From: Lewinella sp041392765
Lineage (GTDB): Bacteria > Bacteroidota > Bacteroidia > Chitinophagales > Saprospiraceae
NCBI GenBank assembly: GCA_041392765.1
Contig: JAWKLL010000007.1
Coordinates: 62,001-126,000, forward strand
DNA: 64,000 bases
Reading direction: 5' to 3'
Part shown: piece by piece, positions 10,197-20,438 of the stretch
Position numbering within the stretch: the stretch's first letter is position 1
How the letters are laid out: the number at the start of each line of letters is the position of its first letter
Translations under genes and position numbers: made by a program
The notes under the pieces: generated by a model
The model's input: only the letters and a program-made list of their open reading frames with translations
What the model was told of the DNA's origin: nothing
Database searches by the model: none

Positions 10197-11753
10197 CTAA
10201 AACTCCATCCCTGCTCTGGCAGGAGAAAGCTTAGCAATGTACTTGTTTTCAGCTACGAGGTAAAAGCGGCTTACCTCTTGAATAGGTAATTCGGCTACCC
10301 AATGGCCAGCATCATCTTCGGCTGGTAACATCTCTGCTTTTTTCCAAGGTTGGAAAGCCCCCGCTGCATAATATACCAATACGCTTTCCGTATCGGTGCA
10401 GGAAGCTGTGATAAGAGCGTTGTCCTTCACTACTTTATGGGCTACATTTTCGATGCTCGGTTGGGTTTTCTGCATCAAGGGGTGAGCAAGGATGGACGTA
10501 GCTCGTTGATCCATCAGTTCGGTGATGCCGATGATGGAGGAGTTTTCCACACGAACGGTTTCGGTAAAATTTTTATGATAAGTAGCCAGGTCATAGAGTT
10601 TGTTAGGGTCGTCGGCGACGTGTTGGTTGATGAGTTGTTGTATTTCGGCAGCCCGTTCTTTGTACCAGCCATTGCTGAAATTTTCCTCTACAATAGTGCG
10701 AACATGCGCCAGATATATTTTCCTATAATGGTCATTGGCTAGGAGTTTCACTACCAAGGGGCGCTCGGTGTTATCTTCCTTGTAATGCATGAAAAGGCTC
10801 ATTTCCTGCATAGCCTGATTGCTGAGAGGTGCTCCCGCATCGGCATAGCGAAACCCACCCATGCAAAGGTTGAGATCCCAAATGATAGGATGCCAGACTT
10901 GGTGTTCATCTCGATACATATAATAGTTGTGGCAAAGCCGCCCCATATAGCTGTCTAAATTGACAAGGACATTGTCGAAAGCAAGCATCCAAAGCGCTTC
11001 GTTGACTTGGAGTGTATTCTCCAAGGCCTGAGGTTGCTGGTTGAGGGCTTGGGTGAAATCCCGTAATTCTTTCCAGCCGTGCTTGGATTTGATCTCATAG
11101 TATGGGAAATAACAAACGGTATCCGACCCTAGGTATTCCAAGCTGGAGTTGTGCCCAGGCTTACAATTTCCAGCATTTGCTTGATGCCAACTGGGGTCGC
11201 ACTTAAAAAAAACGCCGTCTTCGTCACCATAGAATTTTTCTAGGAAGTCGTCATCTACAGATTCCGACAGGTTGTAAAAACCGAGGTATTCGCCGTTGAG
11301 GAACACCTTAGCGAAGTTGGCTTTGGGAGCAGGTAGGTACTTGCCTGCTATTTCATACGACATTACTTCCCGCAAGAAGCTGGGGTCGCGGAATACGTTA
11401 GATAGCTTCAGTGTGACAAAACCTCCGGGCAGTTTAGTGCCTTTGTTGATGTAATCTACTTTAATGTTGAGCGGCAGTTTTTTACCACCAGCATTGCGCA
11501 CATTAAAGTAAGAACTATTGCCTTTGTAACGGATACCGCTTTGGGGGTATTTTTTACCGTCCACCGTGACATCTGCTACCAAGCGTTCATCTAATCCTTT
11601 CTCTTTTAGCGAATCGAGAATATAGTGCCAATTCGCTTCTTTGAACTGGATGCGAACCTCCACGATATGTTTCATATCATAGAGGTCTTGCTGGCTCCAC
11701 AAGGTGTGCCCGGTAAAGGACACTATCGCTAATAAAAGGAGTATTCGATGCAT
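10197..11753 (-). CDS. CotH family protein, secreted
   Basis: A 518-residue exported protein of the CotH family, whose founding member is a Bacillus spore-coat protein with an atypical protein-kinase fold. It has a signal peptide (LLLLAIVSFTGHTLWSQ). An N-terminal beta domain with SGIRYKGNSSYFNVR is the hallmark of CotH proteins. The kinase-like core holds NFAKVFLNGEYLGFYNLSE, MLAFDNVLVNLDSYMG and IIWDLNLCMGGFRYADAG; the last carries the probable metal-binding DxN. A short C-terminal beta domain ends the protein. It starts 4 nt after the stop of a second CotH gene, so the two are a tandem, co-transcribed pair. Bacteroidota homologues are extracellular; the target is unknown. Confidence 0.8.
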   Translation of the reverse strand: MHRILLLLAIVSFTGHTLWSQQDLYDMKHIVEVRIQFKEANWHYILDSLKEKGLDERLVADVTVDGKKYPQSGIRYKGNSSYFNVRNAGGKKLPLNIKVDYINKGTKLPGGFVTLKLSNVFRDPSFLREVMSYEIAGKYLPAPKANFAKVFLNGEYLGFYNLSESVDDDFLEKFYGDEDGVFFKCDPSWHQANAGNCKPGHNSSLEYLGSDTVCYFPYYEIKSKHGWKELRDFTQALNQQPQALENTLQVNEALWMLAFDNVLVNLDSYMGRLCHNYYMYRDEHQVWHPIIWDLNLCMGGFRYADAGAPLSNQAMQEMSLFMHYKEDNTERPLVVKLLANDHYRKIYLAHVRTIVEENFSNGWYKERAAEIQQLINQHVADDPNKLYDLATYHKNFTETVRVENSSIIGITELMDQRATSILAHPLMQKTQPSIENVAHKVVKDNALITASCTDTESVLVYYAAGAFQPWKKAEMLPAEDDAGHWVAELPIQEVSRFYLVAENKYIAKLSPARAGMEF

Positions 11754-11757
11754 ATCG

Positions 11758-13330
11758 CTATTGGTTAATCTCGCTTAGCGAAGCAGTGTATTGGGTGAAG
11801 TTGTAGTTGGAAGGGCTGTATCCTACTGTTTTGGCATTTTCTGCCATGATGAAATACTGGACTTTATCTTTACCTTCCATAGGCTGAATGACAACGCCAT
11901 AAATGTCATCGCCTGCTTTTTTATCATACGTTTTTCCATCGTTACTCATTGCTGCGATGGTAAAGCGATCCGACTCGTTGAACCGGTAGCCGATATATAC
12001 ATTTTTTGGGTAACCTTCCACTTTGGCGTGGACACGGAATTCTTTGATCATCACGCTGGAAAATCGCTCGCGTCCTTCTACACCTACCTCGCTGATAGTG
12101 GGTGGTAGCACTGTATAAACTTCCTGTCCTTCGAGCCAGTTACCTCGTTTGTTCATAAAATCTACCAAACCGGGTATTTTACTGCGGGTGCCTATTGTTT
12201 CCGAAAGCGCTACCTTAAATTCGGCAGGGGTGTAGTACTGGTTGGCATCGCAGCAACGTGTTCAGCAATCAACTGTTGCAAAGCCATCGCGCGGTTTTTC
12301 CAATTTGCCATTCAATACCCACTCGGTTAGAATAGTCCGAATGTGAGAAAGATACTGCTTGTAATACAGCTCGTTGGACAAAAGGCTTTTGATGAGTGGG
12401 TGGTCATTGTTTTGTGCAAATCGGGTGAGATGCTGTACATCTGCGATGTAGAGAGGTCGGAGGAGCTGCTGCCGTCGTTTTTAGCTACCAGGCTAGGTTC
12501 ATTTCCTCGGATAAATTCGCACAGCCCGTCGGAAGCTTGGTAGAGGTAGTAATTGTTGGCATATTGGCCAGTATAAGAATTGAGATTAGCCAATACGTTA
12601 TTGAAGGCCAGCATCCACAAGGCCGCGTCCACGTCCATGCGTGATTCAATACTGGCCGGCGTTATTCAGTGCAAAAGCAGTATTGGCTACTATTTCTAAA
12701 TCACCTTGTAATAAATCGAAGTTACTTTCAATACAGTTGTACTGTTTTTCAAACACTAAAGACCCGAAAACATTTTTCAGGCACTGTTCTAGTGGTGTAC
12801 CAAAAGCTTCTTTAGGTTTTACCAAACTGCCTGAAGCAGTGCCGAATACGCGCTGTAGATAACCGTCGCTGACTGCTTCGTTATTGACAAAAAGGCCGTA
12901 GTATTCTTTGTTGATATACACTTTGGCGAAATTCGACTTGGGAACATTGAAATAGGTATTAGCTATCTCATTTGCCAGCACTTCCGTACCATAGGGTCGC
13001 GAAGAGCACTGGAAAGATCTAATACGGTATATCCTTGGTAGTTTTTTCCATTGAGGTCAATGAAAAGGCCATTTCTCTTGCCATTGGGTGTGAAGGAACG
13101 CCCATCGCGATACCGAACGCCTGCACTGTCAATGTTGGTTCCATTTACCGATAGGTCGGCTAGCAGGGTTTCTTCCCGTTGTAGCGGAGGGAATCGAGTA
13201 AATAGCGCCAATTCGGTGCATCAAAAGATATGTATATCTCTTGAATGTTTTCAGTATCGTAAAAGCCTTTTTGACCTATCGCAAAGGTTGTCAAGCCAAT
13301 AAAGGCAAGAAATGTAAAAAAATGTTTCAT
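11758..13330 (-). pseudogene. Second CotH family protein, frameshifted
   Basis: A paralogue of the downstream CotH gene, of nearly equal length (about 523 codons). The ATG at 13330 gives a signal peptide (FFTFLAFIGLTTFAIGQ). Segments in different frames then follow: SAGVRYRDGRSF (near 13110), TYFNVPKSNFAKVYINKEYYG (near 12930), MLAFNNVLANLNSYTGQY (near 12600) and a C-terminal beta domain to 11758 (FRVHAKVEGYPKNVYIGYRF). Frames change near 13200, 12975, 12640, about 12500 and 12170-12330. The D-N catalytic stretch expected near 12530 is not readable. It may have evolved away from kinase activity or be lost through base errors. The order and spacing (4 nt) with the next CotH gene suggest a tandem duplication with long divergence. 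Confidence 0.7.
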
Positions 13331-13429
13331 GGCTCGGTTAGATAAGTGAGTTTCCCTGTTTGGAATGGAATGTATTATGCTGCAATGATACTGCTTTTGA
13401 GTAGAAAAGCAGTATAATGAATACGCAAG

Positions 13430-14167
13430 CTAAGAACAAAAGGTGTTAATATCGAAGCCTAATGAGCCAAAAGGTAGTAACGTAAGCAATTCACCTAGCC
13501 TACCCAATTCGAGATAGAATATCCCGCTATCATGTTCGGTCATTTTTTCCATTTCCCATGTCGTGTGGTAAGGGATGTGGATCGCCTGTCCACCTGCTTG
13601 CAATACGGGAATCACATCGGATTTCAAGCTATTACCCACCATGAGAAATCGGTAGGTGTGATTTGGTGACGATCCATTATTTGCCGATAGGTTTGCTCAT
13701 TTTTCTCGCTGACGATCTCAACGGCATGGAACAGATCGGCAATGCCTGAACGGGCGAGTTTGTTTTCCTGATCGAAAAGATCGCCTTTAGTAATCACCAT
13801 CAAAAAATAATGGTTGCTGAGAACGCTTACGGTTTCCTCCACGGTTTCCAGTAAATGAACGGGGTGATTGAGCATATCTTTGCCCAAGTCGATAATGCGT
13901 TGAATATCATGTCCCGTAACTTGCCCGTTGCTGATTTCTATAGCGGTTTCTATCATGGATAACAAAAACCTTTGATACCATATCCAAAGAGGCGCAAGTT
14001 TTTTTTCTCGTATTCGTAAAGCTTTGATCAAGTAAAGACGCATTTGGGAGATAGGGCGAAAGAATATGGTGGCAAGCCTGCTGGGTTTGCACAAAGATCG
14101 GTTCGTTCATCCAGAGGGTATCGTCGGCATCTAACGCAATGTATCGAACGTTGTTAGGCTGGAACAT
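13430..14167 (-). CDS. HAD superfamily hydrolase, frameshifted
   Basis: A phosphatase of the HAD superfamily, YjjG/Gph-like subgroup. Motif I is YIALDADDTLWMNE from the ATG at 14167, with nucleophile and acid aspartates three codons apart. A helical cap follows (about 13880-14080). Motif II is in YFLMVITKGDL, and motif IV is in VGNSLKSDVIPVLQAG. The frame is lost near 14000 and 13650. The summed length of about 245 residues is normal. The gene lies 24 nt downstream of the LolD-type gene, in line with valS, suggesting a shared minus-strand transcript. The substrate cannot be told; small phosphorylated metabolites or nucleotides are typical. Confidence 0.75.
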
Positions 14168-14191
14168 ACGTTTGGTTATTTTTTCTGTCCC

Positions 14192-14843
14192 TCACGTTTT
14201 GAGGATACCATCTTCCATAGTCAAGCAGCGGTCGCTAAGGTGTGCTAACTGCTCGTTGTGGGTGACGATGATGAAGCTTTGCTGGAAATCTTTGCGCAGT
14301 TGAAAAATCAATTGGTGTAATTCTTCGGAAGTGCCAGCGTCCAAGTTGCCAGTAGGCTCATCCGCAAAAACGATGGCAGGTTGATTCATTAATGCTACAA
14401 CGGCTACCCGCTGCTGCTCGCCTCCCGATAACTGCTACTCGGTTTGTGCTGCATTCGCTCGGAAAGCCTAAGTAATCCAATAGTTCTTTTGCTCGTTGTT
14501 GGGCGGCATCTACGCTCATCTGTTGGATAAAAGCAGGGATACAAACGTTCTCAAGGGCCGTAAATTCGGGTAGCAAATGATGGAACTGGAAGATGAATCC
14601 GATGTGCTGGTTGCGGAATGCCGCTAGTTTACGAGCCGACATACGCGTGACTTCCTCTCCCTTGATCCGAAGTTCTCCTTGGTCAGGACTGTCGAGGGTT
14701 CCTAGTATGTGCAGCAAGGTGCTTTTACCCGCCCCAGAACGCCCCACGATACTGACCACCTCACCAGTGCCTACCGCTAAGTTGACCCCTTTTAGCACGG
14801 CTAATGACCCGTAAGATTTGTATATGCCACTTGCTTCAATCAC
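14192..14843 (-). CDS. LolD-type ABC transporter ATPase, frameshifted
   Basis: The ATP-binding subunit of a LolD/MacB-type transporter, a group that extracts lipoproteins or works with FtsX-like permeases. A GTG at 14843 is the preferred start, because it gives the usual opening IEASGIYKSYG; a TTG at 14879 is the upstream alternative. The Walker A is VGRSGAGKSTLL, the Q-loop FIFQFHHLLPEF, the signature LSGGEQQRVAV (crossing a frame change near 14400), the Walker B IVFADEPTGNLD, and the switch histidine VTHNEQLA. One base shift separates the two parts. No permease gene is adjacent. It lies about 60 nt downstream of valS and 24 nt upstream of the HAD gene. Confidence 0.82.
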
Positions 14844-14902
14844 GTTGTTTATTTTTTCCGTCGAATATCTTAGTAACAACCTTATCTTCCCTTAAAGAGA
14901 TA

Positions 14903-17599
14903 TTACCCTTTCAATCGCGCCAACGTTTCTTCCAAACTCTTGATACGCGCCTGCCCGTCTTCGTATTTTTGCCGCTCCTTGGCTACTACGTCCGGGTGTG
15001 CATTTTGCACGAATTTTTCGTTGCTGAGCTTGCGGTTGATACCTTCCACGAAACGTTGGGCGTGCGCTAATTCTGCTGCTAATTTTTCGACTTCGGCTTC
15101 CACATCTACCTCTTGGTCGATAGCTAAATAGAAAGCATCGTTGCCCACAAGGAAGGAAACCGTATTGGTCAAATCACCTTCTGCTAGTTCCAAATTCGAG
15201 AGGAATGCCATCTTTTCGATCATTGCTTTCAATCCATTGTGCTGTATCAAGGCTTCGCCTGCGCTAAGCAGGCTACCATCATGCGAAGTGGATCCTGTGC
15301 TTTGATGCCTTTAGCGGCGCGGGTTTCGCGAACTTTTACCACCGCATCTTTGGCTAAATTCACGTTGCGGATAAAAGCACTATCGAATGGTTGTGTTGTT
15401 GGCCAATTGGCCACACAAACGTCATCGCCTTCACTGCGGTCTTTCATCCCGTGCCATCTCCTCAGTGATAAAAGGCATGAATGGGTGCAGCAAATATCAT
15501 CATCTGCTCGTAAGCCGCAATGGTACGATTAAATGTTTGGCTGTCTATGCGCCCGTCTGCTGGCTTGATGATTTCCAAGTACCAAGAGCAGAAGTCGTCC
15601 CAGATGAATTTGTACAGTTCCATGATGGCATCGCCTAAGCGGTATTCGCTGATCAGGCGGCTGGTTTCCCCTGTTACTTGTGCCAAACGGGCATCTATCC
15701 AATTAGCAGCGGTTTCGCTGACTGCATCGGGCGATTTATCCTCCGCTACTTCCCAACCGCGAATCAAGCGCAGGGCATTCCACATCTTATTGCAGAAATT
15801 GCGTCCTTGTTCACACAGTTTACTCTCGTTGCGCACCTCCCCGGTTTCGGGGTCGATGGGGGCATCAAAGATGATGTCATTACCCGCCGAGGAGCAGGAC
15901 AGCAAACCAAAACGCACCCCATCTGCACCATACGTGTCGATGAGGCTGAGAGCATCCGGCGAGTTGCCCAATGATTTGGACATTTTGCGGCGTTTGTTAT
16001 CCCGCACCATCCCCGTAAAATAAACATCCTTGAATGGCATGGGGGCATGGTTGTCACCTAGTAACGCTGGTGCCCATTCGTATCCTGCCATGATCATTCT
16101 GGCTACCCAGAAGAACATAATATCCCAGCCAGTGACTAAGGTACTGGTAGGATAGTAGTAGGCCAACTCCTTAGTATCGCTGAATCCATCGAATACGGAA
16201 ATAGGCCACAACCAAGAAGAGAACCAAGTATCTACAACATCCTCGTCCTGATGGAGATCGTCAATAGTAAGGGTGTCGTTGCCTGTTTGCTGACGGGCTT
16301 TAGCCAGTGCTTCTGCAGCGTTATGCGCTACAAATACATGCTCGTCGAGATACCAAGCAGGAATGCGTTGCCCCCACCATAACTGGCGGCTGATACACCA
16401 GTCGCGTACATTGTCGGGGTTGAGCCAACTGTTATACATATTGAAGATATGCTCGGGGTAGAATTTTACTTCTCCTGTGCGAACCGCTTCTAAGGCAGTT
16501 GCAGCAAAATCATCCATTTTCAAGAACCACTGCAGGGTCAGCTTAGGCTCAACTACCGAATTGGTACGCTCCGAACGCCCCACGCGGGTGCGGTAATCCT
16601 CTACCTTTACTAATGCCCCTGCGTCCTCCAGCAACTTGCGGATAGGCTTGCGTGCTTCAAAACGATCCATGCCTACACAAAACTGGGCGGTTTCGTTTAG
16701 TTTGCCATCCAGGGTGATGATGTCTATCACCTCTAGTCCGTATTGTTGACCCAATTCATAGTCATTGGGGTCATGGGCGGGGGTTATCTTTAGGGCACCT
16801 GTTCCAAACTCCATATCCACGTAGGTATCCGTGATGATGGGTACGGCCCGATTGACCAAAGGAACAATGACTTTCTTACCGTGAAGGTGCTTGTAGCGTT
16901 CGTCATCAGGATGAACGGCCAAACCCGTATCCGCCATGATGGTTTCAGGCCGTTGGGTGGCAATAACCACGTATTCATCGGAGCCTTCTACTTGATAACG
17001 AACGTGGTAGAGGTGGGAATTTTCGTCCCCATAAATCACTTCCTCGTTCGATAATACGGTAAGTGCTTCGGTGTCCCAATTGGTCATGCGAAGACCACGG
17101 TATAAACGCCTTTTTTCATAGAGGTCAACGAATACGCGTATAACAGCTTCGCTCAGGGATGCCTCCATCGTGAAGCGGGTGCGTTCCCAATCGCAACTAG
17201 CCCCAATTTTTTGAGCTGATCGAGGATGATACCGCCGTATTTTTCCTTCCATTCCCAAGCGTGTTCCAAGAATTGATCGCGGCTTAGGTCGCTTTGCGAA
17301 CGCCCTGTTCGCGTAGCATACGCACCACTTTAGCTTCGGTAGCAATAGAGGCGTGGTCGGTACCAAGGTACCCAGCAGGCGTTTTTGCCCTCCAATCGTG
17401 CCTTGCGGATGAGAATGTCTTGTATAGTGTTGTTGAGCATGTGCCCCATGTGCAAAACACCCGTCACGTTTGGCGGTGGTATGACGATGGAAAAGGGTTC
17501 CCTGTCATCGGGTTCGCTATGAAAATAGTTCTTCGACAGCCAGTGGCTATACCATCTGCCCTCGATTTCCTGCGGGTTGTAATGCTTGTCTAAGCTCAT
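14903..17599 (-). CDS. valS: Valyl-tRNA synthetase, frameshifted
   Basis: A class I synthetase that charges tRNA-Val and edits misactivated threonine. The start at 17599 gives MSLDKHYNPQEIEGRWY, typical of ValS, and IVIPPPNVTGVLHMGHM with the HIGH-like signature. The long segment 15462-17366 holds the editing domain (VIATQRPETIMADTG), the WWGQRIPAWY region, the KMSKS loop (RRKMSKSLGNSPDAL) and the anticodon-binding helices. The C-terminal coiled coil that contacts the tRNA elbow (VDVEAEVEKLAAELAHAQRF) is at 14903-15180. Frame changes near 17340, 17200, 15455 and 15250 break the gene. It should be essential, so they are read as sequence errors. Total length of about 898 codons is normal. Confidence 0.9.
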
Positions 17600-17839
17600 A
17601 AAAAAGGAAAGTCTTTGATAAAATCGTGCAAAGATAACGATTGCTCGGGCATACGCACAGGACAAAGCAGAAATAAATAGCGCTAAGTAAGAAGTAGGAA
17701 GGGTGTTTTTTGCGTAAAGAGCGTTAAAATGTTTTACAATATTAATTATTTGTAATTTTATATTCCTAGAATTGGCTTAATTGAGTAATAAAATATACAT
17801 TTACCCCGACATTATTTATTTAACAAAACGAAACGAAAA

Positions 17840-18121
17840 ATGAGCTGGTTACCATTAATCATTCAATTAGCGAGCGGAGCATTAGGCGGCAACGTAGCAG
17901 GATCGCTGATGAAAGGGAATTCTTTAGGCACATTAGGCAATTCCTTGGCAGGCATCGTAGGCGGTGGCTTAGGCGGTCAAATCCTAGGTATGCTAGGTAT
18001 GGCTGCTAATAGCGGCTCTATGGACTTGGCTGGCATTCTGTCCAGTGTAGCGAGTGGAGGTGTTGGTGGTGGTGTACTCATGGCCATCATCGGCATCGTA
18101 CGCAAAGCGATGGCAAAATAA
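17840..18121 (+). CDS. Glycine-rich hydrophobic mini-protein
   Basis: A 93-residue protein made almost wholly of glycine, alanine, leucine, serine and isoleucine. It begins MSWLPLIIQLASGALGG. Two glycine-rich hairpin-like stretches follow (NSLAGIVGGGLGGQILGMLG and LAGILSSVASGGVGGGVLMAI), and the end is basic (IVRKAMAK). The pattern fits an inner-membrane protein with glycine-zipper helices. No cleavable signal is obvious. It stands alone: valS runs away from it upstream, and the TonB receptor behind has its own promoter. Similar short glycine-zipper proteins occur widely as hypotheticals. The reading frame is intact and the composition is clearly protein-like, so I take it as a real gene without assigned function. 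Confidence 0.6.
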   Translation: MSWLPLIIQLASGALGGNVAGSLMKGNSLGTLGNSLAGIVGGGLGGQILGMLGMAANSGSMDLAGILSSVASGGVGGGVLMAIIGIVRKAMAK

Positions 18122-18211
18122 TATAGCTCCTGCAGCGCCTATATTTTGGAGTAAAAACGAGAGATATGCTCCAAATATAAGGTCTTATACTGAATAAATA
18201 AGCCTTGGCGT

Positions 18212-18241
18212 TTTGCACCACAAAGTATATTGCTAATTTTG
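18212..18241 (+). promoter_or_regulatory. Promoter of the TonB receptor gene
   Basis: TTTG (18212-18215), 18 nt, then TAATTTTG (18234-18241). Transcription would start near 18247 and leave a leader of about 77 nt before the ATG at 18324. Confidence 0.65.
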
Positions 18242-18270
18242 CCAGTGAAGGTCTGAGAAACCCTTCAAAG

Positions 18271-18298
18271 CGGGCTGTCAGCTTCGGTTGGCGGCCCG
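18271..18298 (+). promoter_or_regulatory. UUCG-capped hairpin in the 5' leader
   Basis: Twelve paired positions (CGGGCTGTCAGC / GTTGGCGGCCCG, three of them G-U) closed by a TTCG tetraloop. It lies inside the predicted leader, 25 nt before the start codon. No T-tract follows, so it is not a simple terminator. It could protect the transcript or affect translation. Confidence 0.55.
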
Positions 18299-18323
18299 TG
18301 TTGTTGTTACCGAAGTTGAATCC

Positions 18324-20390
18324 ATGAGAATCAATATTACCATCTTATTTACATTTGTGCTGGCTTGGAATCTTGTTGCCCAACATGAGGGCGATACGCT
18401 TTTGATAGCACCTATTGAAACGATAAAAGTTACATCCACGCGCATTTCCGGCATTCAATTATTTCAACCGTTAGCCGTGGCTGTCGTAAAGCCCGACAGT
18501 ATATCAATGGCTGCTACAGGTTTGAGTATTCACGAGAGATTAGCGGCTGTTCCGGGCGTTTGGAGTCTCAACGCTTGGAACTTCGCACAAGATGCCCGCA
18601 TATCGATACGAGGCTATGGTAGCAGGGCGGCTTTTGGCATACGCGGCATCAAATTGGTAGTAGATGGCGTACCAGAAACTACGCCCGATGGCCAAGGCCA
18701 AGTGGATAACTTAGACCTCGGTTTGACAAATCGCATAGAAGTCATACGCGGGCCTTCTGCAGGTTTGTACGGTAATGCATCCGGGGGCGTTATTAGCTTG
18801 CAATCTGCTGAAGCAACCGACGGTCTCAATCTGTCGGGCAGTACATCTTGGGGGCAGTATGGATGGCAGCGCCACCAGTTGACTGGTGGCTGGGGAAGCC
18901 CTAAACACCGCCTGTTACTCAGTGGTAATCACGGAAAGTGGCAAGGTTACCGCGCCAATAGTCAGTTGGAGCAAACCCAGCTTTCGCTTCATTCCTCTCA
19001 TCAGCTAGCGGAACGTTCTAGTCTTTCACTACGCTTTAATTATACCGACAGCCCTGTTGCCAATGACCCGGGAGGGCTTAATGAAACTGCTGTTGAGGAG
19101 AACCGACAGCAAGCCTACGTGGGTAATGTGCAATTCAAGTCAGGCGAAGCAATCCGACAGTGGAAGGCCGCTGCTACTTGGCGACAGCAGCTTTCTCCGA
19201 AGGCTTTTTTGTCCTATATCGGGTACTTGTCAGGGCGGTCGTTTACGGGGCGGCAGCCATTTCTCAACGGCGGTTATATAGACCTCCAACGTTTGTATGG
19301 CGGGCACACGCTCACTTATCAGCAGCAAACGGAGCGCAATGGGCACACCCTTCACTGGCAGGCGGGTGCTGAGTTTCATTTCCAAGGCGATGATAGACGC
19401 AGATTCCAGAATGAGGAAGGACTACGGGGCGATCTGGTGTTTGATCAGCGCGAGCTATTTCACAATTTTGCTGCTTGGGTGTTATTGGAAGGGAAGCCAA
19501 GTACGCACTGGCGTTACCAAACCAGTCTTCGTTTCGACCAGCACCTCTTGGCAGCTAAAGACCATTTTTTGCAAGATGGCAATGATACAGGCCAGCGTTC
19601 CCTACCGGCTGCCAATGGTAGCGTGGCCGTGAACTATACGGCTTCCACAACTTTCGTTCCCTATGTACGCATCGCCACCGGATTTGAGACACCTACCCTC
19701 AGTGAACTTTCAGCGAATCCAGATGGAAGCGGAGGTTTTAACCCCGATTTGCGCCCTCAACGCAGCATCAATTTGGAAGCGGGTGCAAAAGGAGTACCTT
19801 CCCGGGGCTGGCAATACGAATGGGCTGTTTTCCACATTTTGACTTATGACGAAATGGTGGGGTATGAGATTGGTGATTTTCCAGGCCGCGATTTTTTTAG
19901 GAATGCGGGGCAGACCCGTAGAACAGGATTGGAACTCTTTACCCAATATCATAAACCCTCTCATTGGCAGGCTGCCCTGTCATTGACGGCTCAGCATTTA
20001 GTGTTTGGCCAGTACGAATCGGATGGCGTTTCTTTTGAAGGTAACCAACTACCCGGTATCCCAAGTTGGGCGGGACATTTTTCTGTCAAGTGGCATCCTT
20101 TTAAGCGGGCTTCGTTGCGCTTGCAGACAAGCAGACAAGGGCGTTTGTTTATCAATGATGCCAATACAGTTGAGCAAGCCGCTTTTACATTGGTTCACTT
20201 ACAGGCGGGCATGATCATTCCTGTTCGGGGGTGGCAATGGATACCTTTTATAAACCTGCACAACCTCACCAACCAGTCCTATAACGACAATGTGCGTATC
20301 AATGCGTTCGGTGGAAGATATTATGAACCGGCACCTGGCTTTTTTATAACCGGTGGCGTACGCGTCCAATGGGGGAGGGAGCGTGCATGA
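18324..20390 (+). CDS. TonB-dependent outer membrane receptor
   Basis: A ligand-gated outer-membrane channel driven by TonB. The ATG at 18324 is chosen over 18288 because it begins with the signal peptide (ITILFTFVLAWNLVAQ), leaving 688 residues. After it come a TonB-box-like stretch (IETIKVTSTRI), the plug domain (residues about 40-160, with GVWSLNAWNFAQDARISIRGYGSR, RIEVIRGPSAGLYGN and ASGGVISLQS) and a barrel of alternating strands. The barrel closes with the expected terminal aromatic-rich strand (YEPAPGFFITGGVRVQW). It resembles FecA/siderophore-type receptors more than SusC, having no SusC-type N-terminal domain and no SusD partner. The ligand is unknown; a metal chelate or cofactor is likely. 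The frame is intact. Confidence 0.88.
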   Translation: MRINITILFTFVLAWNLVAQHEGDTLLIAPIETIKVTSTRISGIQLFQPLAVAVVKPDSISMAATGLSIHERLAAVPGVWSLNAWNFAQDARISIRGYGSRAAFGIRGIKLVVDGVPETTPDGQGQVDNLDLGLTNRIEVIRGPSAGLYGNASGGVISLQSAEATDGLNLSGSTSWGQYGWQRHQLTGGWGSPKHRLLLSGNHGKWQGYRANSQLEQTQLSLHSSHQLAERSSLSLRFNYTDSPVANDPGGLNETAVEENRQQAYVGNVQFKSGEAIRQWKAAATWRQQLSPKAFLSYIGYLSGRSFTGRQPFLNGGYIDLQRLYGGHTLTYQQQTERNGHTLHWQAGAEFHFQGDDRRRFQNEEGLRGDLVFDQRELFHNFAAWVLLEGKPSTHWRYQTSLRFDQHLLAAKDHFLQDGNDTGQRSLPAANGSVAVNYTASTTFVPYVRIATGFETPTLSELSANPDGSGGFNPDLRPQRSINLEAGAKGVPSRGWQYEWAVFHILTYDEMVGYEIGDFPGRDFFRNAGQTRRTGLELFTQYHKPSHWQAALSLTAQHLVFGQYESDGVSFEGNQLPGIPSWAGHFSVKWHPFKRASLRLQTSRQGRLFINDANTVEQAAFTLVHLQAGMIIPVRGWQWIPFINLHNLTNQSYNDNVRINAFGGRYYEPAPGFFITGGVRVQWGRERA

Positions 20391-20438
20391 AGCTTTTTTT
20401 ATTGAGCACTTCCAAGGTGCGACTGCTATCTTCAGCGG

